Origin: Rhodospirillaceae bacterium
GTDB taxonomy: Bacteria; Pseudomonadota; Alphaproteobacteria; Rhodospirillales; UBA2165
DNA: 32,491 nucleotides
Reading direction: 5' to 3'
Assembly (NCBI GenBank): GCA_002687515.1
Contig: NZAK01000006.1
Coordinates: 1-32,491, forward strand
The position numbers and the translations under genes were made by a program. Position 1 is the first letter of the stretch; each line of letters begins with the position of its first letter. Below the pieces are notes generated by a model. It was not told where the DNA came from and searched no databases. It worked only from the letters and a program-made list of their open reading frames with translations. Positions 17,061-27,176 of this stretch are shown here, one piece after another.

Positions 17061-18235
17061 CTTTGGCGCCACAGAATTCCCCGGCAAATTTCCCGGCAAA
17101 TTCGCCTTTGGTCGCGCCATTGGTCGCCCTGGCTACCGGCGGCACCGCGGGCCACGTGTTTCCGGCCGCCGCCTTGGCCGCGGAATTGGCGAAGCGCGGA
17201 TGCCGGCTGGCTTTGATCACCGACCGGCGCGGCGGGGCGCTCGGCGGGCGCCTCGACAAGATCGAAACATTCCGGGTGCGCGCCGGCGGCATCGCCGGCA
17301 AGGGATTGGCCGCCCGCATCAAAAGCAGTTTCGAGATTCTGGCGGGTATTGTTCAAGCCTGGCGCATTCTCAAGAAAATCAGGCCGGCGGTGGTCGTCGG
17401 CTTCGGCGGATACGCATCGGTGCCGACCATGTTGGCCGCCCGCCATTGCGGTGCCAAGACCGCCATTCACGAACAAAATGCGGTGCTCGGCCGCGCCAAC
17501 CGGTTGCTGGCGGGCCGGGTCGCCCTAATCGCCACATCCTACGAGGTGGTCGCCGCCATGCCCGAAGGCGCCGCCGAAGTGGCCAGGACCGGCATGCCGG
17601 TGCGGCCCGCCGTTACCGAATTGCGGGACAGCGCCTATCCGGACCGCAAGGAAGGCGGCGCCATCGGTATCGTCATCTTTGGCGGCAGCCAGGGCGCCGC
17701 TGTTTTTTCGCGCGTCGTGCCAGAGGCGATTTCCCGCCTTGAAGGCGATTTGCGCGGGCGTTTGTCGATCGTGCAGCAATGCCGGTCCGATGACCTGGCC
17801 GGTGTCAAAGCGGCCTATGCGCGCCTCGGCGTGAAGGCCGAGGTGGCGGCTTTCTATGATGACCTGCCGGCGCGCATCGCGGCGGCCCATTTGATCATCT
17901 GCCGGTCCGGCGCTTCCACCGTCGCCGAACTGACGACCATTGGCCGGCCCTTGGTCATGATTCCCTATCCGCACGCCGTCGACGACCATCAATCGAGCAA
18001 CGCCCATGCCGTCGACGCCGCCGGCGCCGGCTGGCTGATGCCGGAAGAAGCCTTTACTCCCGAAGCGCTGGCCGAGAGGCTTGGCGCGCTTCTGACCATG
18101 CCGCGCATCCTTGAAAACGCGGCCCAAGCTTCGAGCGCCTTCGGCCGCCCCGATGCCGCCGCCCGGCTTGCCGATGTGGTCTGCGCAATGCTGCCGGCGG
18201 GCGGCGGTTGGGATTCGGGGAGGCGGGCGGCATGA
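17057..18235 (+). CDS. murG: Undecaprenyldiphospho-muramoylpentapeptide beta-N-acetylglucosaminyltransferase
   Basis: This is a 392-aa GT28 glycosyltransferase that adds GlcNAc to lipid I, producing lipid II on the inner face of the membrane. The first glycine loop reads [16 protein letters not shown] (an Ala replaces the third Gly of the usual GGTGGH). The UDP-GlcNAc-binding half contains FGGSQGA and [11 protein letters not shown]. About 20 residues precede the normal start of the fold, encoded by a duplicated 12-bp unit (17079-17102) giving [10 protein letters not shown]. The ATG overlaps the ftsW stop (ATGA), which supports this start despite the extension. The stop overlaps murC in the same way. 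Confidence 0.95.
   Translation: MTLAPQNSPANFPANSPLVAPLVALATGGTAGHVFPAAALAAELAKRGCRLALITDRRGGALGGRLDKIETFRVRAGGIAGKGLAARIKSSFEILAGIVQAWRILKKIRPAVVVGFGGYASVPTMLAARHCGAKTAIHEQNAVLGRANRLLAGRVALIATSYEVVAAMPEGAAEVARTGMPVRPAVTELRDSAYPDRKEGGAIGIVIFGGSQGAAVFSRVVPEAISRLEGDLRGRLSIVQQCRSDDLAGVKAAYARLGVKAEVAAFYDDLPARIAAAHLIICRSGASTVAELTTIGRPLVMIPYPHAVDDHQSSNAHAVDAAGAGWLMPEEAFTPEALAERLGALLTMPRILENAAQASSAFGRPDAAARLADVVCAMLPAGGGWDSGRRAA
17079..17102 (+). repeat. 12-bp direct duplication at the 5' end of murG
   Basis: Two adjacent units, CCCCGGCAAATT and TCCCGGCAAATT, differ at one base and keep the reading frame. They encode the low-complexity leader of MurG, so copy number could vary without disrupting the enzyme. 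Confidence 0.7.
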
Positions 18236-19665
18236 GCGCATTGCCATTGGATCTGGGCGTCATCCACTTTATCGGCATCGGCGGCATCGGCATGAGCGGC
18301 ATTGCCGAGATTCTGCATAATCTCGGATATTCGGTACAAGGCACCGACCTTGCCGAGGGCGGCAATATCCAGCGCCTGCGCAAACTCGGTATTGCCATCG
18401 AAATCGGTCATTCCGAGGGCAATTTGGGTGATGCGCGCGTGGTCGTGATTTCGTCGGCGGTGAAACCGGATAACCCGGAATTGACGGCGGCGCGCCGCAA
18501 CTTCATTCCGGTGGTCCGGCGCGCCGAAATGCTGGGCGAATTGATGCGCCTGAAATGGTCGATCGCGGTCGGCGGCACGCACGGAAAAACGACGACCACG
18601 TCTTTGGTCGCGGCCATGCTCGACGCCGCCGGCATGGACCCCACCGTCATCAATGGCGGTATCATCAACGCCTGGGGCTCGAACGCGCGGCTCGGCGCAG
18701 GCGATTGGATGGTCGTCGAGGCCGATGAATCCGACGGCACCTTCGTCAAGCTGCACCCGACCATCGCGGTGGTCACCAATATCGATGCCGAGCATATGGA
18801 TCATTACGGTTCGTTCGACAGCTTGCGCGCCGCATTCGTCAATTTCGTCGAAAATGTGCCGTTCTATGGCTTTGTCACACTGTGTATCGACGATCCCGAG
18901 GTGCAAGCCCTGATCCCGCAAGTCGCCGACCGCAAAATTGTCACCTACGGCCGCAACCCGCAGGCCGATGTCCGCGTCACCGCGACCAGCCCGGCAGGCG
19001 GCGGATCGAAATTCGATATTGTGGTGGCCGGGCGCGGCGCTGCGGGTGAAAGAACGTTGAAGGAGCTCTATTTGCCGATGCATGGCGCCCACAATGTTCA
19101 GAACGCGGTGGCGGCCGTCGCCATCGCCATCGAAATGAATCTCGATGATACAGTGATCCGTTCGGCGCTGTCCGGATTCCGCGGCGTCAAGCGGCGCTTT
19201 ACCAAGACAGGGGAGGCCGGCGGCGTCAGCGTGATCGACGATTACGGTCACCATCCGGTGGAAATCAGCGCCGTTTTGGATGCGGCGCGCGCCGCCGCCG
19301 GAGACGGGCGGATCATCGCCGTCGTGCAGCCGCACCGCTATTCGCGCCTCAAATATTTGTTCGAGGATTTCTGCACCTGCTTCAACGATGCCGATACGGT
19401 CATCGTCGCCGATGTCTATGCCGCCGGTGAGGAACCGATCGAAGGCATCGACCGCGCCGCCTTGGTCGAGGGCCTGCAAGCCCGCGGTCATCGCAACGTC
19501 ATTTCGCTGGACAACCCTAAGCATCTGGCCGCCGCTATCGCCGCCATCGCCGAAGCCGGCGACATGGTGGTCTGCCTCGGCGCCGGCAATATCACGCAAT
19601 GGGCGGGCGCGCTGCCGGGTGAATTGGCGGGCGCCTTCGCGGCCCTGCGAAAGGCCCGCGGATGA
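18232..19665 (+). CDS. murC: UDP-N-acetylmuramate:L-alanine ligase
   Basis: This is a 477-aa Mur ligase catalysing addition of L-Ala to UDP-MurNAc, the entry step of peptide-stem synthesis. It carries the N-terminal [16 protein letters not shown] loop, the ATP site [30 protein letters not shown] and the C-terminal [10 protein letters not shown] and QPHRYSRLK, all typical of MurC. The ATG at 18232 overlaps the murG stop by four bases and gives MSALPLDL just before the glycine loop; an upstream in-frame TTG at 18208 lies inside murG. The stop overlaps murB. Confidence 0.96.
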   Translation: MSALPLDLGVIHFIGIGGIGMSGIAEILHNLGYSVQGTDLAEGGNIQRLRKLGIAIEIGHSEGNLGDARVVVISSAVKPDNPELTAARRNFIPVVRRAEMLGELMRLKWSIAVGGTHGKTTTTSLVAAMLDAAGMDPTVINGGIINAWGSNARLGAGDWMVVEADESDGTFVKLHPTIAVVTNIDAEHMDHYGSFDSLRAAFVNFVENVPFYGFVTLCIDDPEVQALIPQVADRKIVTYGRNPQADVRVTATSPAGGGSKFDIVVAGRGAAGERTLKELYLPMHGAHNVQNAVAAVAIAIEMNLDDTVIRSALSGFRGVKRRFTKTGEAGGVSVIDDYGHHPVEISAVLDAARAAAGDGRIIAVVQPHRYSRLKYLFEDFCTCFNDADTVIVADVYAAGEEPIEGIDRAALVEGLQARGHRNVISLDNPKHLAAAIAAIAEAGDMVVCLGAGNITQWAGALPGELAGAFAALRKARG

Positions 19666-20609
19666 TGGCGTCCGGCGACATCGAGGGCCGCCTGATCGAC
19701 CGCTTGCCAGCCGTGCGCGGCCGCATTAGCGAAGATGCCGAGCTTTCGAAATTGACCTGGTTCCGGGTCGGCGGGCCGGCGCAAATATTGTTCCGGCCCG
19801 CCGACGCCGACGACCTCGCCGCTTTGCTGGCGGCGATGCCCGCCGATATCCCGGTCACGGTGATCGGTATCGGCTCCAACCTGCTGGTGCGCGATGGCGG
19901 CATTCCGGGCGTCGTCGTCCGCCTCGGCGACGGGTTCTCCGGCATCGAGGTCGACGGCAACGCCATCGCGGCCGGGGCCGGCGCCTCCAATCTGAAAATC
20001 GCCAATGCGGCGCTCGATGCCGGACTTTCCGGTCTCGAATTCCTGAGCGGCATACCGGGTTCGATCGGCGGCTCGCTGCGCATGAATGCGGGCGCCTTCG
20101 GCGCCGAGATGTCGGATATCGTCGAAACCGTTACCGCCCTCGACCGGATGGGCCGGCGGCGCAAGCTGCGGGCCGGGGACATGCGTTATTCCTACCGGCA
20201 TTCCGATACCAACAAGAACTTGATCTTCATTTCCGCCGAACTTCTGGGCGTCCCCGGCCAGGCCGCCGACATCAGGCGCCGGATGGCGGAAATTCAGGAA
20301 CATCGCGAGATCAGCCAGCCGCTTCGCACCCCGACCGGCGGCAGCACATTCGTCAATCCGGACGGGCACAAGGCCTGGCAACTGATCGATCGGGCCGGCT
20401 GCCGGGGGCTGCGGCGCGGCGGCGCCATGGTTTCGGAAAAGCACTGCAATTTTCTGATCAATACGGGTTCGGCCACGGCCGCCGATTTGGAAGGGCTCGG
20501 CGAGGAAGTGCGCCGCCGCGTGTTTCAGGAAACCGGCATCCGGCTGCAATGGGAAATCCGCATCGTCGGCGTGCCCCTTGAAGCGGGCCTGCAAGAGGTG
20601 GGTGCATGA
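19662..20609 (+). CDS. murB: UDP-N-acetylenolpyruvoylglucosamine reductase
   Basis: This is a 315-aa FAD-dependent reductase that turns UDP-GlcNAc-enolpyruvate into UDP-MurNAc using NADPH. FAD-binding features are [25 protein letters not shown] and [19 protein letters not shown]. The reduction site includes GGSTFVNP (the Ser that protonates the enol intermediate) and [10 protein letters not shown]. The length fits the compact type II MurB. Two consecutive ATGs occur at 19662 and 19665; the first overlaps the murC stop. The stop overlaps ddl by four bases. Confidence 0.95.
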   Translation: MMASGDIEGRLIDRLPAVRGRISEDAELSKLTWFRVGGPAQILFRPADADDLAALLAAMPADIPVTVIGIGSNLLVRDGGIPGVVVRLGDGFSGIEVDGNAIAAGAGASNLKIANAALDAGLSGLEFLSGIPGSIGGSLRMNAGAFGAEMSDIVETVTALDRMGRRRKLRAGDMRYSYRHSDTNKNLIFISAELLGVPGQAADIRRRMAEIQEHREISQPLRTPTGGSTFVNPDGHKAWQLIDRAGCRGLRRGGAMVSEKHCNFLINTGSATAADLEGLGEEVRRRVFQETGIRLQWEIRIVGVPLEAGLQEVGA

Positions 20610-21517
20610 GCCGCCCCACGATCCAAAATGTCGCCGTGTTGATGGGCGGCTGGTCCGCCGAGCGCGAGGTGTCGCTGGTCTCGGGCGCGGCGGTCGCCGG
20701 CGGGCTCAAATCGGCGGGCTATCAAGTTACCAGCATCGATGTCCAGCGTGACATGGGCGCCCTTTTGACACGGCTCTATCCGAAGCCCGATGTCGTGTTC
20801 AATGCCTTGCACGGGCGCTACGGCGAGGATGGCTGCGTTCAGGGCCTGTTGAATATTCTCGATATTCCCTACACCCATTCCGGGCTATTGGCGTCGGCGC
20901 TGGCGATGGACAAACCGGCGGCGAAATCGATATTCGCCGCCGCCGGGATCAAGGTCGCCGAACATGTCATCGCCAGCCGCGAGCAATTGGCAGCCGGCGA
21001 GGTTATGGCCGCGCCCTATGTCATCAAGCCGCTTAACGAAGGTTCCAGCGTCGGCGTGCATATCGTCGGCGACGGCGATAACTATTCGCCGGCCGGCGAT
21101 TCGTGGCCTTATGGGCCGAAAGTGATGGTCGAACGATTCGTGCCGGGCCGCGAATTGACGGTCGCCGTGATGGGTGATCGGGCCCTCGGGGTCACCGAAA
21201 TCACCACCAAACGCGGATTTTACGATTACGACGCCAAATACGCCAAAGGCGGCTCTGAGCACCACTTGCCGGCCGATATTCCGGGCAAAATCGCCGCTGA
21301 AGCGTGCCGTATCTCCCTGTTGGCCCATGACCAGCTGGGCTGCCGCGGCGTTTCCCGCGCCGATATTCGTTTCGACGGTAAGGATTTGTACATTCTTGAA
21401 GTTAACACTCAACCTGGGATGACACCGACATCTCTGGTCCCGGAACAGGCGGCTTATGCCGATATTTCGTTTCCAGAGCTGGTCGGCTGGATGGTGGAGA
21501 ACGCTGCGTGCGACTAA
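20606..21517 (+). CDS. ddl: D-alanine:D-alanine ligase
   Basis: This is a 303-aa ATP-grasp enzyme making D-Ala-D-Ala for MurF. Visible features are LMGGWSAEREVSL at the N-terminus (substrate loop), HGRYGEDGCVQGLL, YVIKPLNEGSSVGVH in the ATP-grasp region, KRGFYDYDAKYAKGGSEH (omega loop) and the metal site LEVNTQPGMT near the C-terminus. It is the ddlB position of dcw clusters, between murB and ftsQ. It overlaps murB by four bases (ATGA); its last ten bases overlap the GTG start of ftsQ. Confidence 0.95.
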   Translation: MSRPTIQNVAVLMGGWSAEREVSLVSGAAVAGGLKSAGYQVTSIDVQRDMGALLTRLYPKPDVVFNALHGRYGEDGCVQGLLNILDIPYTHSGLLASALAMDKPAAKSIFAAAGIKVAEHVIASREQLAAGEVMAAPYVIKPLNEGSSVGVHIVGDGDNYSPAGDSWPYGPKVMVERFVPGRELTVAVMGDRALGVTEITTKRGFYDYDAKYAKGGSEHHLPADIPGKIAAEACRISLLAHDQLGCRGVSRADIRFDGKDLYILEVNTQPGMTPTSLVPEQAAYADISFPELVGWMVENAACD

Positions 21518-22359
21518 GGGGTAAGAACCTTGGGCTCGGCAGGATACGCCGGCGCCGGCGACACATCAAATCGATGTGGCGGCGGCCCGAGGTGCGCGCC
21601 GGCCTGGCGACATTTCTGATCGCGGCCATTGCAGTTGCCGGCTGGTCGGTCCGGCAGACCGGGTGGCTGCAACGCACCGCCGAGCAATCGAAATGGACAA
21701 TCATCGCGGCATCGACAAAGTTCGGTTTCGCCCTTGATGAAATTTTCGTCGAGGGCCGTCATCAAACCCGGACCAGGGAACTGCTGGCGGCGCTACGCCT
21801 CAAGCGCGGCGCGCCGATCCTGGCGTTTGATCCCGATGCCGCCCATGCGCGGCTGAAATCACTGCCCTGGGTCCGCTCGGTTTCCATCGAACGGCACCTG
21901 CCGGATGTTATTCATCTGCGTCTGGTCGAACGCCGCCCAATGGCCATTTGGCAGCGCGACGGCCGCTTCCGCCTAATCGATACGGCGGGCGAAGTGGTGC
22001 CGATCAGCGATATCGGACGGTTCGGCAATCTGATCGTCGTTATCGGGCGCGATGCGCCGCGCCATGCCTCCGGCCTGCTCGATATCCTGGCGCGGGTGCC
22101 GGAATTGTCGCGCCGCGTCAACGCAGCCGTGCGCGTCGGCAACCGGCGCTGGGATCTGCATCTCGGCAACCGGCTGGCCATCCAATTGCCGCAATTCGAT
22201 CCCGAGGCAGCGCTCAGAAATCTTGCCCGATTGCAGCAAAGCGAGCGGATACTGGATGGTGACTACGCCGCCATCGATCTGCGTCTCGGCGACCGGGTGG
22301 TGCTGCGTCCGGCAGCCGATAAAACACCCGATCAACTTCTCAACGAATGGGATACCTGA
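21508..22359 (+). CDS. ftsQ: Cell division protein FtsQ
   Basis: This is a 283-aa bitopic inner-membrane protein. A strongly basic cytoplasmic leader (many Arg in the first 27 residues) precedes one transmembrane helix (about residues 31-50). Then comes a POTRA domain (FALDEIFVEGRHQTRTRELLAAL, PWVRSVSIERHLPD) and the beta domain (ERRPMAIWQRDGRFRLIDTAG). FtsQ scaffolds FtsL and FtsB in the periplasm and links them to FtsA-dependent recruitment. The start is GTG at 21508 with GGTGGAGA upstream, overlapping ddl by ten bases. Confidence 0.92.
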   Translation: MRLRGKNLGLGRIRRRRRHIKSMWRRPEVRAGLATFLIAAIAVAGWSVRQTGWLQRTAEQSKWTIIAASTKFGFALDEIFVEGRHQTRTRELLAALRLKRGAPILAFDPDAAHARLKSLPWVRSVSIERHLPDVIHLRLVERRPMAIWQRDGRFRLIDTAGEVVPISDIGRFGNLIVVIGRDAPRHASGLLDILARVPELSRRVNAAVRVGNRRWDLHLGNRLAIQLPQFDPEAALRNLARLQQSERILDGDYAAIDLRLGDRVVLRPAADKTPDQLLNEWDT

Positions 22360-22367
22360 ATACAGTC

Positions 22368-23630
22368 ATGTCATTCTCGCGCAAAAACAAGAATGCCGCC
22401 AGAAGCGGTTTGATTACCGCGCTCGATATCGGCACCACGAAAATCGTCTGCTTCATCGCGCGCCCCTCAGGCGCGACGGCCGAGGTTATCGGCATCGGCC
22501 ATCAAATTTCCAAGGGTGTGCGCGGCGGCAACATCATCGATATGGAAACCATCGAGTCTTGCGTCGCCGCGACGGTCGAGGATGCCGAGCAACTGGCGGA
22601 AGAGAATGTGCGCGACGTGGTGCTCTGTATTTCCGGCGGCGCGCCGCAATCCAAGTTGATTTCCTTCGATGTCGCGATTTCCGGCCATGAAATCGGCGAT
22701 GCCGATTTGCGCCGCGCCCTCGATCCGACCTGGCTATATGCAAAACAAAGCGATGACCGCCGCATCCTGCATACCTTGCCGGTCGGATATTCGATCAACG
22801 GCAGTCCCGGCGTGCGCGACCCGCGCCGCATGTTCGGCGAAAAGCTGGGCGTCAAGATGCATGTCATTACCGCCGATGCCTCCTCGGTGCGCAATATCGA
22901 AGCCTGTATCGATGCCTGCCGCCTCGGCATCGAGGCGAATGTCGCCGCGCCCTATGCCTCGGGCCTCGCCTGCCTGGTCGAGGATGAAAAGGAAATGGGC
23001 GTCATCTGCATCGATATGGGCGGCGGCACCACCGGCATCTCGGTCTTTGTCGATGGCGAGGTCATTCATACCGACAGCGTTCAATTGGGCGGCACCCACG
23101 TGACCAACGATATCAGGCGCGGACTGTCGACGCCGCTGGCCCATGCCGAGCGCATGAAGAACCTCTTGGGCAGCGTCATCCCATCCACTTCCGACGATCA
23201 AGAGGTCATCAAGGTGCCCTTGGTCGGCGAGGAGGAGCAGGGCGAAAACGAGATCACGCGCGCCATCCTGGTCGGCATCATCCGGCCCCGCCTGGAAGAG
23301 ATATTCGAGCTGGTGCGGGCCAAGATCGAGGCCGCCGGCATCGATACCGAGGTTGGCCGCCGCGTCGTTCTTACCGGCGGCGCCAGCCAACTGAACGGGG
23401 TCGCACAGCTGGCCGGCGAAATATTGAACAAACATGTGCGATTGGGGCGCCCGGCGCATTTCAAGGGGCTCGCCGATTCGACCAATGGACCGGCGTTTTC
23501 CACGTCCGCCGGTCTTATCCAATTTGCGCTTAACGAGCGGGCGGAACAGTCGGTGACGTCGTTCCGTTCGATGGAGGTGCCGAAGAACCGGATGGGCCGG
23601 TTCGGGCAATGGCTGCGTGAACATATTTGA
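22368..23630 (+). CDS. ftsA: Cell division protein FtsA
   Basis: This is an actin-like ATPase that tethers FtsZ filaments to the membrane. From the ATG at 22368 it has 420 residues; an ATG at 22347, overlapping ftsQ by 13 bases, would add 7. I prefer 22368 because the distance to the phosphate-1 loop ITALDIGTTK then matches the family, but neither start has a clear ribosome binding site. Other features are the phosphate-2 loop CIDMGGGTTGISVF, LTGGASQLNG (adenosine motif), the 1C/SHS2 region, and a C-terminal amphipathic membrane-binding helix (GRFGQWLREHI). A 145-base gap with no gene separates it from ftsZ and probably holds an extra ftsZ promoter. Confidence 0.94.
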   Translation: MSFSRKNKNAARSGLITALDIGTTKIVCFIARPSGATAEVIGIGHQISKGVRGGNIIDMETIESCVAATVEDAEQLAEENVRDVVLCISGGAPQSKLISFDVAISGHEIGDADLRRALDPTWLYAKQSDDRRILHTLPVGYSINGSPGVRDPRRMFGEKLGVKMHVITADASSVRNIEACIDACRLGIEANVAAPYASGLACLVEDEKEMGVICIDMGGGTTGISVFVDGEVIHTDSVQLGGTHVTNDIRRGLSTPLAHAERMKNLLGSVIPSTSDDQEVIKVPLVGEEEQGENEITRAILVGIIRPRLEEIFELVRAKIEAAGIDTEVGRRVVLTGGASQLNGVAQLAGEILNKHVRLGRPAHFKGLADSTNGPAFSTSAGLIQFALNERAEQSVTSFRSMEVPKNRMGRFGQWLREHI

Positions 23631-23775
23631 GTTTTTTAGATTACGCGTCCCGGAATGCGGGAGGCATCCAATTCGTCCTCGCCACTCTTTCGCGATTGGG
23701 GGGACCGAAGCGCGCCTTCGCCGAAGAAACCGGCGTTTGCGGCGGTTATCCAACCTCAGTTCATTGGAGGCTTAA

Positions 23776-25746
23776 ATGAGCATCAAATTATCCGTACCGA
23801 CGACCAAGGATGCAACGGATCTGAAGCCAAGTATCACCGTCATCGGTGTCGGCGGCGCCGGCGGCAACGCGGTCAACAATATGATCGAATCGGGGCTCGA
23901 GGGGGTCGAATTCGTTGTCGCCAACTCAGATGCGCAGGCGCTCGCCAATTCCCATGCGGAACGGCGGATTCAAATGGGTATCGACGTAACCCGCGGCCTC
24001 GGCGCCGGATCGAATCCGGATATCGGCCGCGCCGCCGCCGAAGAATCGCTCGAGGAAATCATCGGGCATATTCATCATACCAACATGCTGTTCGTGACCG
24101 CCGGGCTTGGCGGCGGCACCGGCACCGGCGCCGCGCCGGTGATCGCGCGCGCCGCCAGGGATTATGGAATATTGACGGTCGGTGTGGTGACCAAGCCGTT
24201 TCATTTCGAGGGCGACCGGCGCATGCGCCTTGCCGAAGCCGGCCTCAATGAGCTTCAGCAATTCGTCGATACGCTGTTGATCATTCCCAATCAGAACCTG
24301 TTTTACGTGGCCAACGAACAGACCACCTTCGCCGATGCCTTCCAGATGGCCGACCAGGTGCTTTATTCCGGGGTTCGCGGGGTCACCGATTTGATGGTCA
24401 GTCCGGGCCTGATCAACCTCGATTTCGCCGATATCAAGTCGGTGATGAGCGAGATGGGCAAGGCGATGATGGGCACCGGCGAGGCCGAGGGCGAAAACCG
24501 AGCCACCGAGGCCGCCGAGGCGGCCATCTCCAATCCATTGCTGGATGATTCGTCGATGCAGGGCGCCCGAGGGGTGCTGATCAACATCACGGCGGGCAAG
24601 GACATTACCCTGTTCGAGGTCGATGAAGCGGCAAACCGAATCCGCAAGGAAGTCGACGACGACGCGAATATCATCTTCGGCTCGACCTTTGACGAGGCGG
24701 TCGAGGGCCGGGTGCGGGTTTCGGTGGTGGCCACCGGGATCGAAGCCGAGGCCCAGATGCTGGCGGACCACGAAATTCCGGAGATCACCGATGCACGCGA
24801 CGCGGCCACCAAAATCGAGCAAGCGGCCGAAGGCGAGATTGCCGAGCCGCAGGAGCCGGCCCCGGTAACGGATTTCCCGCGCCCAATGAAGAGCGAGCCG
24901 GCGGCGGCGGATGCCGTGCTGCCCGGCATCGCGGAGCGGCCGGAGAAACCCCTTTATGTGAAGCCCAAGCCGGCGGTGACCGGTATAACGGCGCCGATGC
25001 AGCCCGCGCCGGCGGCCGAGGTTCAAGAGGCGCCCGCCGCCGCCCGCGATGCGGTTACGGCCCATTCATCCACCAAGGCAACCATTGAGGCATCCTCCGA
25101 GGCGCCGTCGGCCCGCGCGGATGTGTTCATACCGGCGCCGCCGGTCGCCGGCAACGTGGCGATTGACGAAATGCCGAAGGCCGATCCCTTCACCGCCGCC
25201 GATATGGTCAACGCGCGGATCGAGCCGGAAAAGATCGATCCGCCGAAAAAATCCCTGTTCGAACGGGTCACCGGCGTGACCCGAGGCGACCGGCGCCTGC
25301 CGAAAAAGGAAAGACCCCTGCCCAGTGCGATGCAGCCGGCGGCGGAGATGTCGGAGGCCGGAGGCGAACCGGTTCCCGAGAATTCGCGGGCGAAAGAAAT
25401 TCTAACGCCGCCGCCAACGCCCCCTCTAACGCCCCCTCTAACGCCCCCTCTAACGCCCCCTGGTGCCGAAACGGAATCGCCGCCGGCGCCGGCCGCGGAA
25501 GAGGAAATCAAGCCCGATGCCATCAAGCCGGCCTTCGAGCCGGCGGGCGCGGCGCAGCCGCCGGAACCGATTGCCGGGGAGAGTCAGCCGGAGACCGCCG
25601 AATCGATCGATGAAACGGTCATCGCGCCGGAAACCGGTGATCAGGGCATGCTCGGCGGGTTGGATCCGGACGAGCATCTGGCCGAAAGCCAGGAATCCGA
25701 CGATCTCCTTGAAATTCCAGCGTTTTTGCGGCGCCAAGCCAATTAA
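23776..25746 (+). CDS. ftsZ: Cell division GTPase FtsZ with extended C-terminal linker
   Basis: This is a 656-aa tubulin homologue that forms the Z-ring. The GTPase core (about residues 15-320) has [12 protein letters not shown], the tubulin signature [11 protein letters not shown], and the T7 loop [11 protein letters not shown] that completes the catalytic site of the next subunit. An acidic, Pro/Ala-rich linker of about 320 residues follows, much longer than the roughly 50 residues in E. coli; long linkers are usual in alphaproteobacteria. It includes a PLTP-type repeat (25417-25462). The protein ends with the conserved peptide LEIPAFLRR, which binds FtsA and other partners. GGAGG lies 7 bases before the ATG. 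Confidence 0.97.
   Translation: MSIKLSVPTTKDATDLKPSITVIGVGGAGGNAVNNMIESGLEGVEFVVANSDAQALANSHAERRIQMGIDVTRGLGAGSNPDIGRAAAEESLEEIIGHIHHTNMLFVTAGLGGGTGTGAAPVIARAARDYGILTVGVVTKPFHFEGDRRMRLAEAGLNELQQFVDTLLIIPNQNLFYVANEQTTFADAFQMADQVLYSGVRGVTDLMVSPGLINLDFADIKSVMSEMGKAMMGTGEAEGENRATEAAEAAISNPLLDDSSMQGARGVLINITAGKDITLFEVDEAANRIRKEVDDDANIIFGSTFDEAVEGRVRVSVVATGIEAEAQMLADHEIPEITDARDAATKIEQAAEGEIAEPQEPAPVTDFPRPMKSEPAAADAVLPGIAERPEKPLYVKPKPAVTGITAPMQPAPAAEVQEAPAAARDAVTAHSSTKATIEASSEAPSARADVFIPAPPVAGNVAIDEMPKADPFTAADMVNARIEPEKIDPPKKSLFERVTGVTRGDRRLPKKERPLPSAMQPAAEMSEAGGEPVPENSRAKEILTPPPTPPLTPPLTPPLTPPGAETESPPAPAAEEEIKPDAIKPAFEPAGAAQPPEPIAGESQPETAESIDETVIAPETGDQGMLGGLDPDEHLAESQESDDLLEIPAFLRRQAN
25417..25462 (+). 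repeat. 12-bp tandem repeat in the ftsZ linker
   Basis: Three perfect copies of ACGCCCCCTCTA (25417-25428, 25429-25440, 25441-25452) are followed by a partial fourth. Each unit encodes TPPL, giving a short proline-rich repeat in the disordered FtsZ linker. Because the unit is a multiple of three, gain or loss of copies changes linker length without a frameshift. Confidence 0.9.
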
Positions 25747-25946
25747 TTCGGAGCCCGGAATCACGTAACATTTTGCAATAATTGTTGATTTGAGTGCGAT
25801 GCGGGGCGTTGCTAAACAACCTTCATGGCACGCTGTGAAAGCCAGGCTGCAAGCGGAAGGAAATTTCGCGGATTTCGGAGCCGGCATATCGGGGCCATGT
25901 CATTGGGGGAGCGGCCGGGTTTGACGGCCGAGCGGAAAATCAGCGT

Positions 25947-26978
25947 ATGAATCATTTGGGTCAGGACGAGAATACCAATCCGGATACGGCCGCCGGTCCG
26001 CGGCTGGACCGATTGGCGGATCTCGCCACCGAGATGAATGCGGTGCAAAGAACCCTGGCGCGCGCCGTGACCTGCATGGGGATCGCCTTGCATTCGGGTG
26101 AAAAGGTTTCGCTTGCCCTCAGGCCCGCCCCGGCTGATACGGGAATAATTTTCCGCCGCACCGATCTGCCGGGCTGCGCCGATATTCCGGCCAACTGGGA
26201 GCATGTGGTCGATACCAATATGTGCACCACGCTCGGCGCCGGCGATGGCGCCCGCATCGGAACGGTTGAGCATTTGATGGCGGCGTTGGCGGGCTGCCAT
26301 GTCGATAACGTGATCGTCGAGGTGAATGGCCCGGAAGTGCCGGTTATGGACGGCAGCGCCCACCCCTTCGTGTTCTTGATTGAATGCGCCGGGCTGGTTG
26401 AGCAGGATGCGCCGCGCCCCGTCCTTGAGGTTCTAAAGCCGGTCAAGGTCGCCGCCGGTGACGGCTATGCGGAACTGACGCCCACCGATGTGTTTTCGGT
26501 GGCTTTCGAAATCGATTTCGATCAATCGGCGGTTTCCCGCCAGGAAATTTCCGTCAATCTGGTCAATGGCACCTTCAAAAACGAAATCGCGCGGGCGCGG
26601 ACCTTTGGCTTCATCAACGAGGTTGAACAGCTTCACGCCGCCGGTTTGGCTCTCGGCGGCTCGCTGGATAATGCGGTGGTTGTCGATGGCGAAACCATTC
26701 TCAACGAAGGCGGCCTTCGTTACGACAATGAATTCGTCCGCCACAAGGTGCTGGACGCGGTTGGCGATCTGTATCTGGCCGGCGCCCCGATCAAGGGACG
26801 TTACCTGGGCGTTCGCGCCGGCCATGCCTTGACCAATCGGCTTTTGCGCGTCCTGTTCGCCGACACCAGCGCCTGGCGGATGGAAAAAGGGCGGATGGAA
26901 AATGACGAGGCGCGTTCCGGACCGGCGGCCAGCGTCCGAAACGCGGCCGGCGAAACGCCGGTCGCGGCGACCGCCTGA
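25947..26978 (+). CDS. lpxC: UDP-3-O-acyl-N-acetylglucosamine deacetylase
   Basis: This is the zinc amidase for the committed step of lipid A synthesis. It shows [21 protein letters not shown] at the N-terminus of the fold, the zinc ligand in [22 protein letters not shown], and [14 protein letters not shown] with the second His and the Asp ligand. The frame from the ATG at 25947 gives 343 residues, with 29 extra residues before the usual start. An ATG at 26034 (MNAVQRTL) matches the family N-terminus better, so the true start is open. The C-terminal tail of about 35 residues is low complexity. The 200-base gap after ftsZ contains no gene. Its presence shows an outer membrane with lipid A. Confidence 0.93.
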   Translation: MNHLGQDENTNPDTAAGPRLDRLADLATEMNAVQRTLARAVTCMGIALHSGEKVSLALRPAPADTGIIFRRTDLPGCADIPANWEHVVDTNMCTTLGAGDGARIGTVEHLMAALAGCHVDNVIVEVNGPEVPVMDGSAHPFVFLIECAGLVEQDAPRPVLEVLKPVKVAAGDGYAELTPTDVFSVAFEIDFDQSAVSRQEISVNLVNGTFKNEIARARTFGFINEVEQLHAAGLALGGSLDNAVVVDGETILNEGGLRYDNEFVRHKVLDAVGDLYLAGAPIKGRYLGVRAGHALTNRLLRVLFADTSAWRMEKGRMENDEARSGPAASVRNAAGETPVAATA

Positions 26979-27016
26979 AACTGAAATGAACCTAAATTAA
27001 CCGAAGTTGCCACGCC

Positions 27017-27046
27017 GAGATGCCGGTCCTGGTGGCCGGCATTCTC
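27017..27046 (+). terminator. Likely intrinsic terminator after lpxC
   Basis: GAGA-TGCCGG (27017-27026) pairs with CCGGCATTCTC (27036-27046) around a short loop, with one bulge. A T-rich stretch (GTTTGTCGTTT) follows. It lies 38 bases after the lpxC stop and would separate lpxC from bamD transcription. Confidence 0.45.
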
Positions 27047-27071
27047 GTTTGTCGTTTACGTTTCCACTTTT

Positions 27072-27101
27072 TAGACAATATGATAAAGAATAGGCTATAA
27101 A
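27072..27101 (+). promoter_or_regulatory. Candidate promoter for bamD, upstream of the MITE
   Basis: TAGACA (27072-27077) and TATAAA (27096-27101) are 18 bases apart in an AT-rich segment, resembling a sigma-70 promoter. Transcription from here would include a small CCCGCA/TGCGGG hairpin (27113-27128) and then the whole inserted element, giving bamD a 5' leader of about 320 bases. Confidence 0.4.
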
Positions 27102-27176
27102 TATGTGGGCTGCCCGCAGGTGTGCGGGATATCTTCAATCGAATACTCATAGACCTGAATGTTGTGCAGCGGACTT

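Noticed and set aside
25417..25462. CRISPR-like array
   Set aside because: The 12-bp units are directly adjacent, in frame within ftsZ, and have no spacers.
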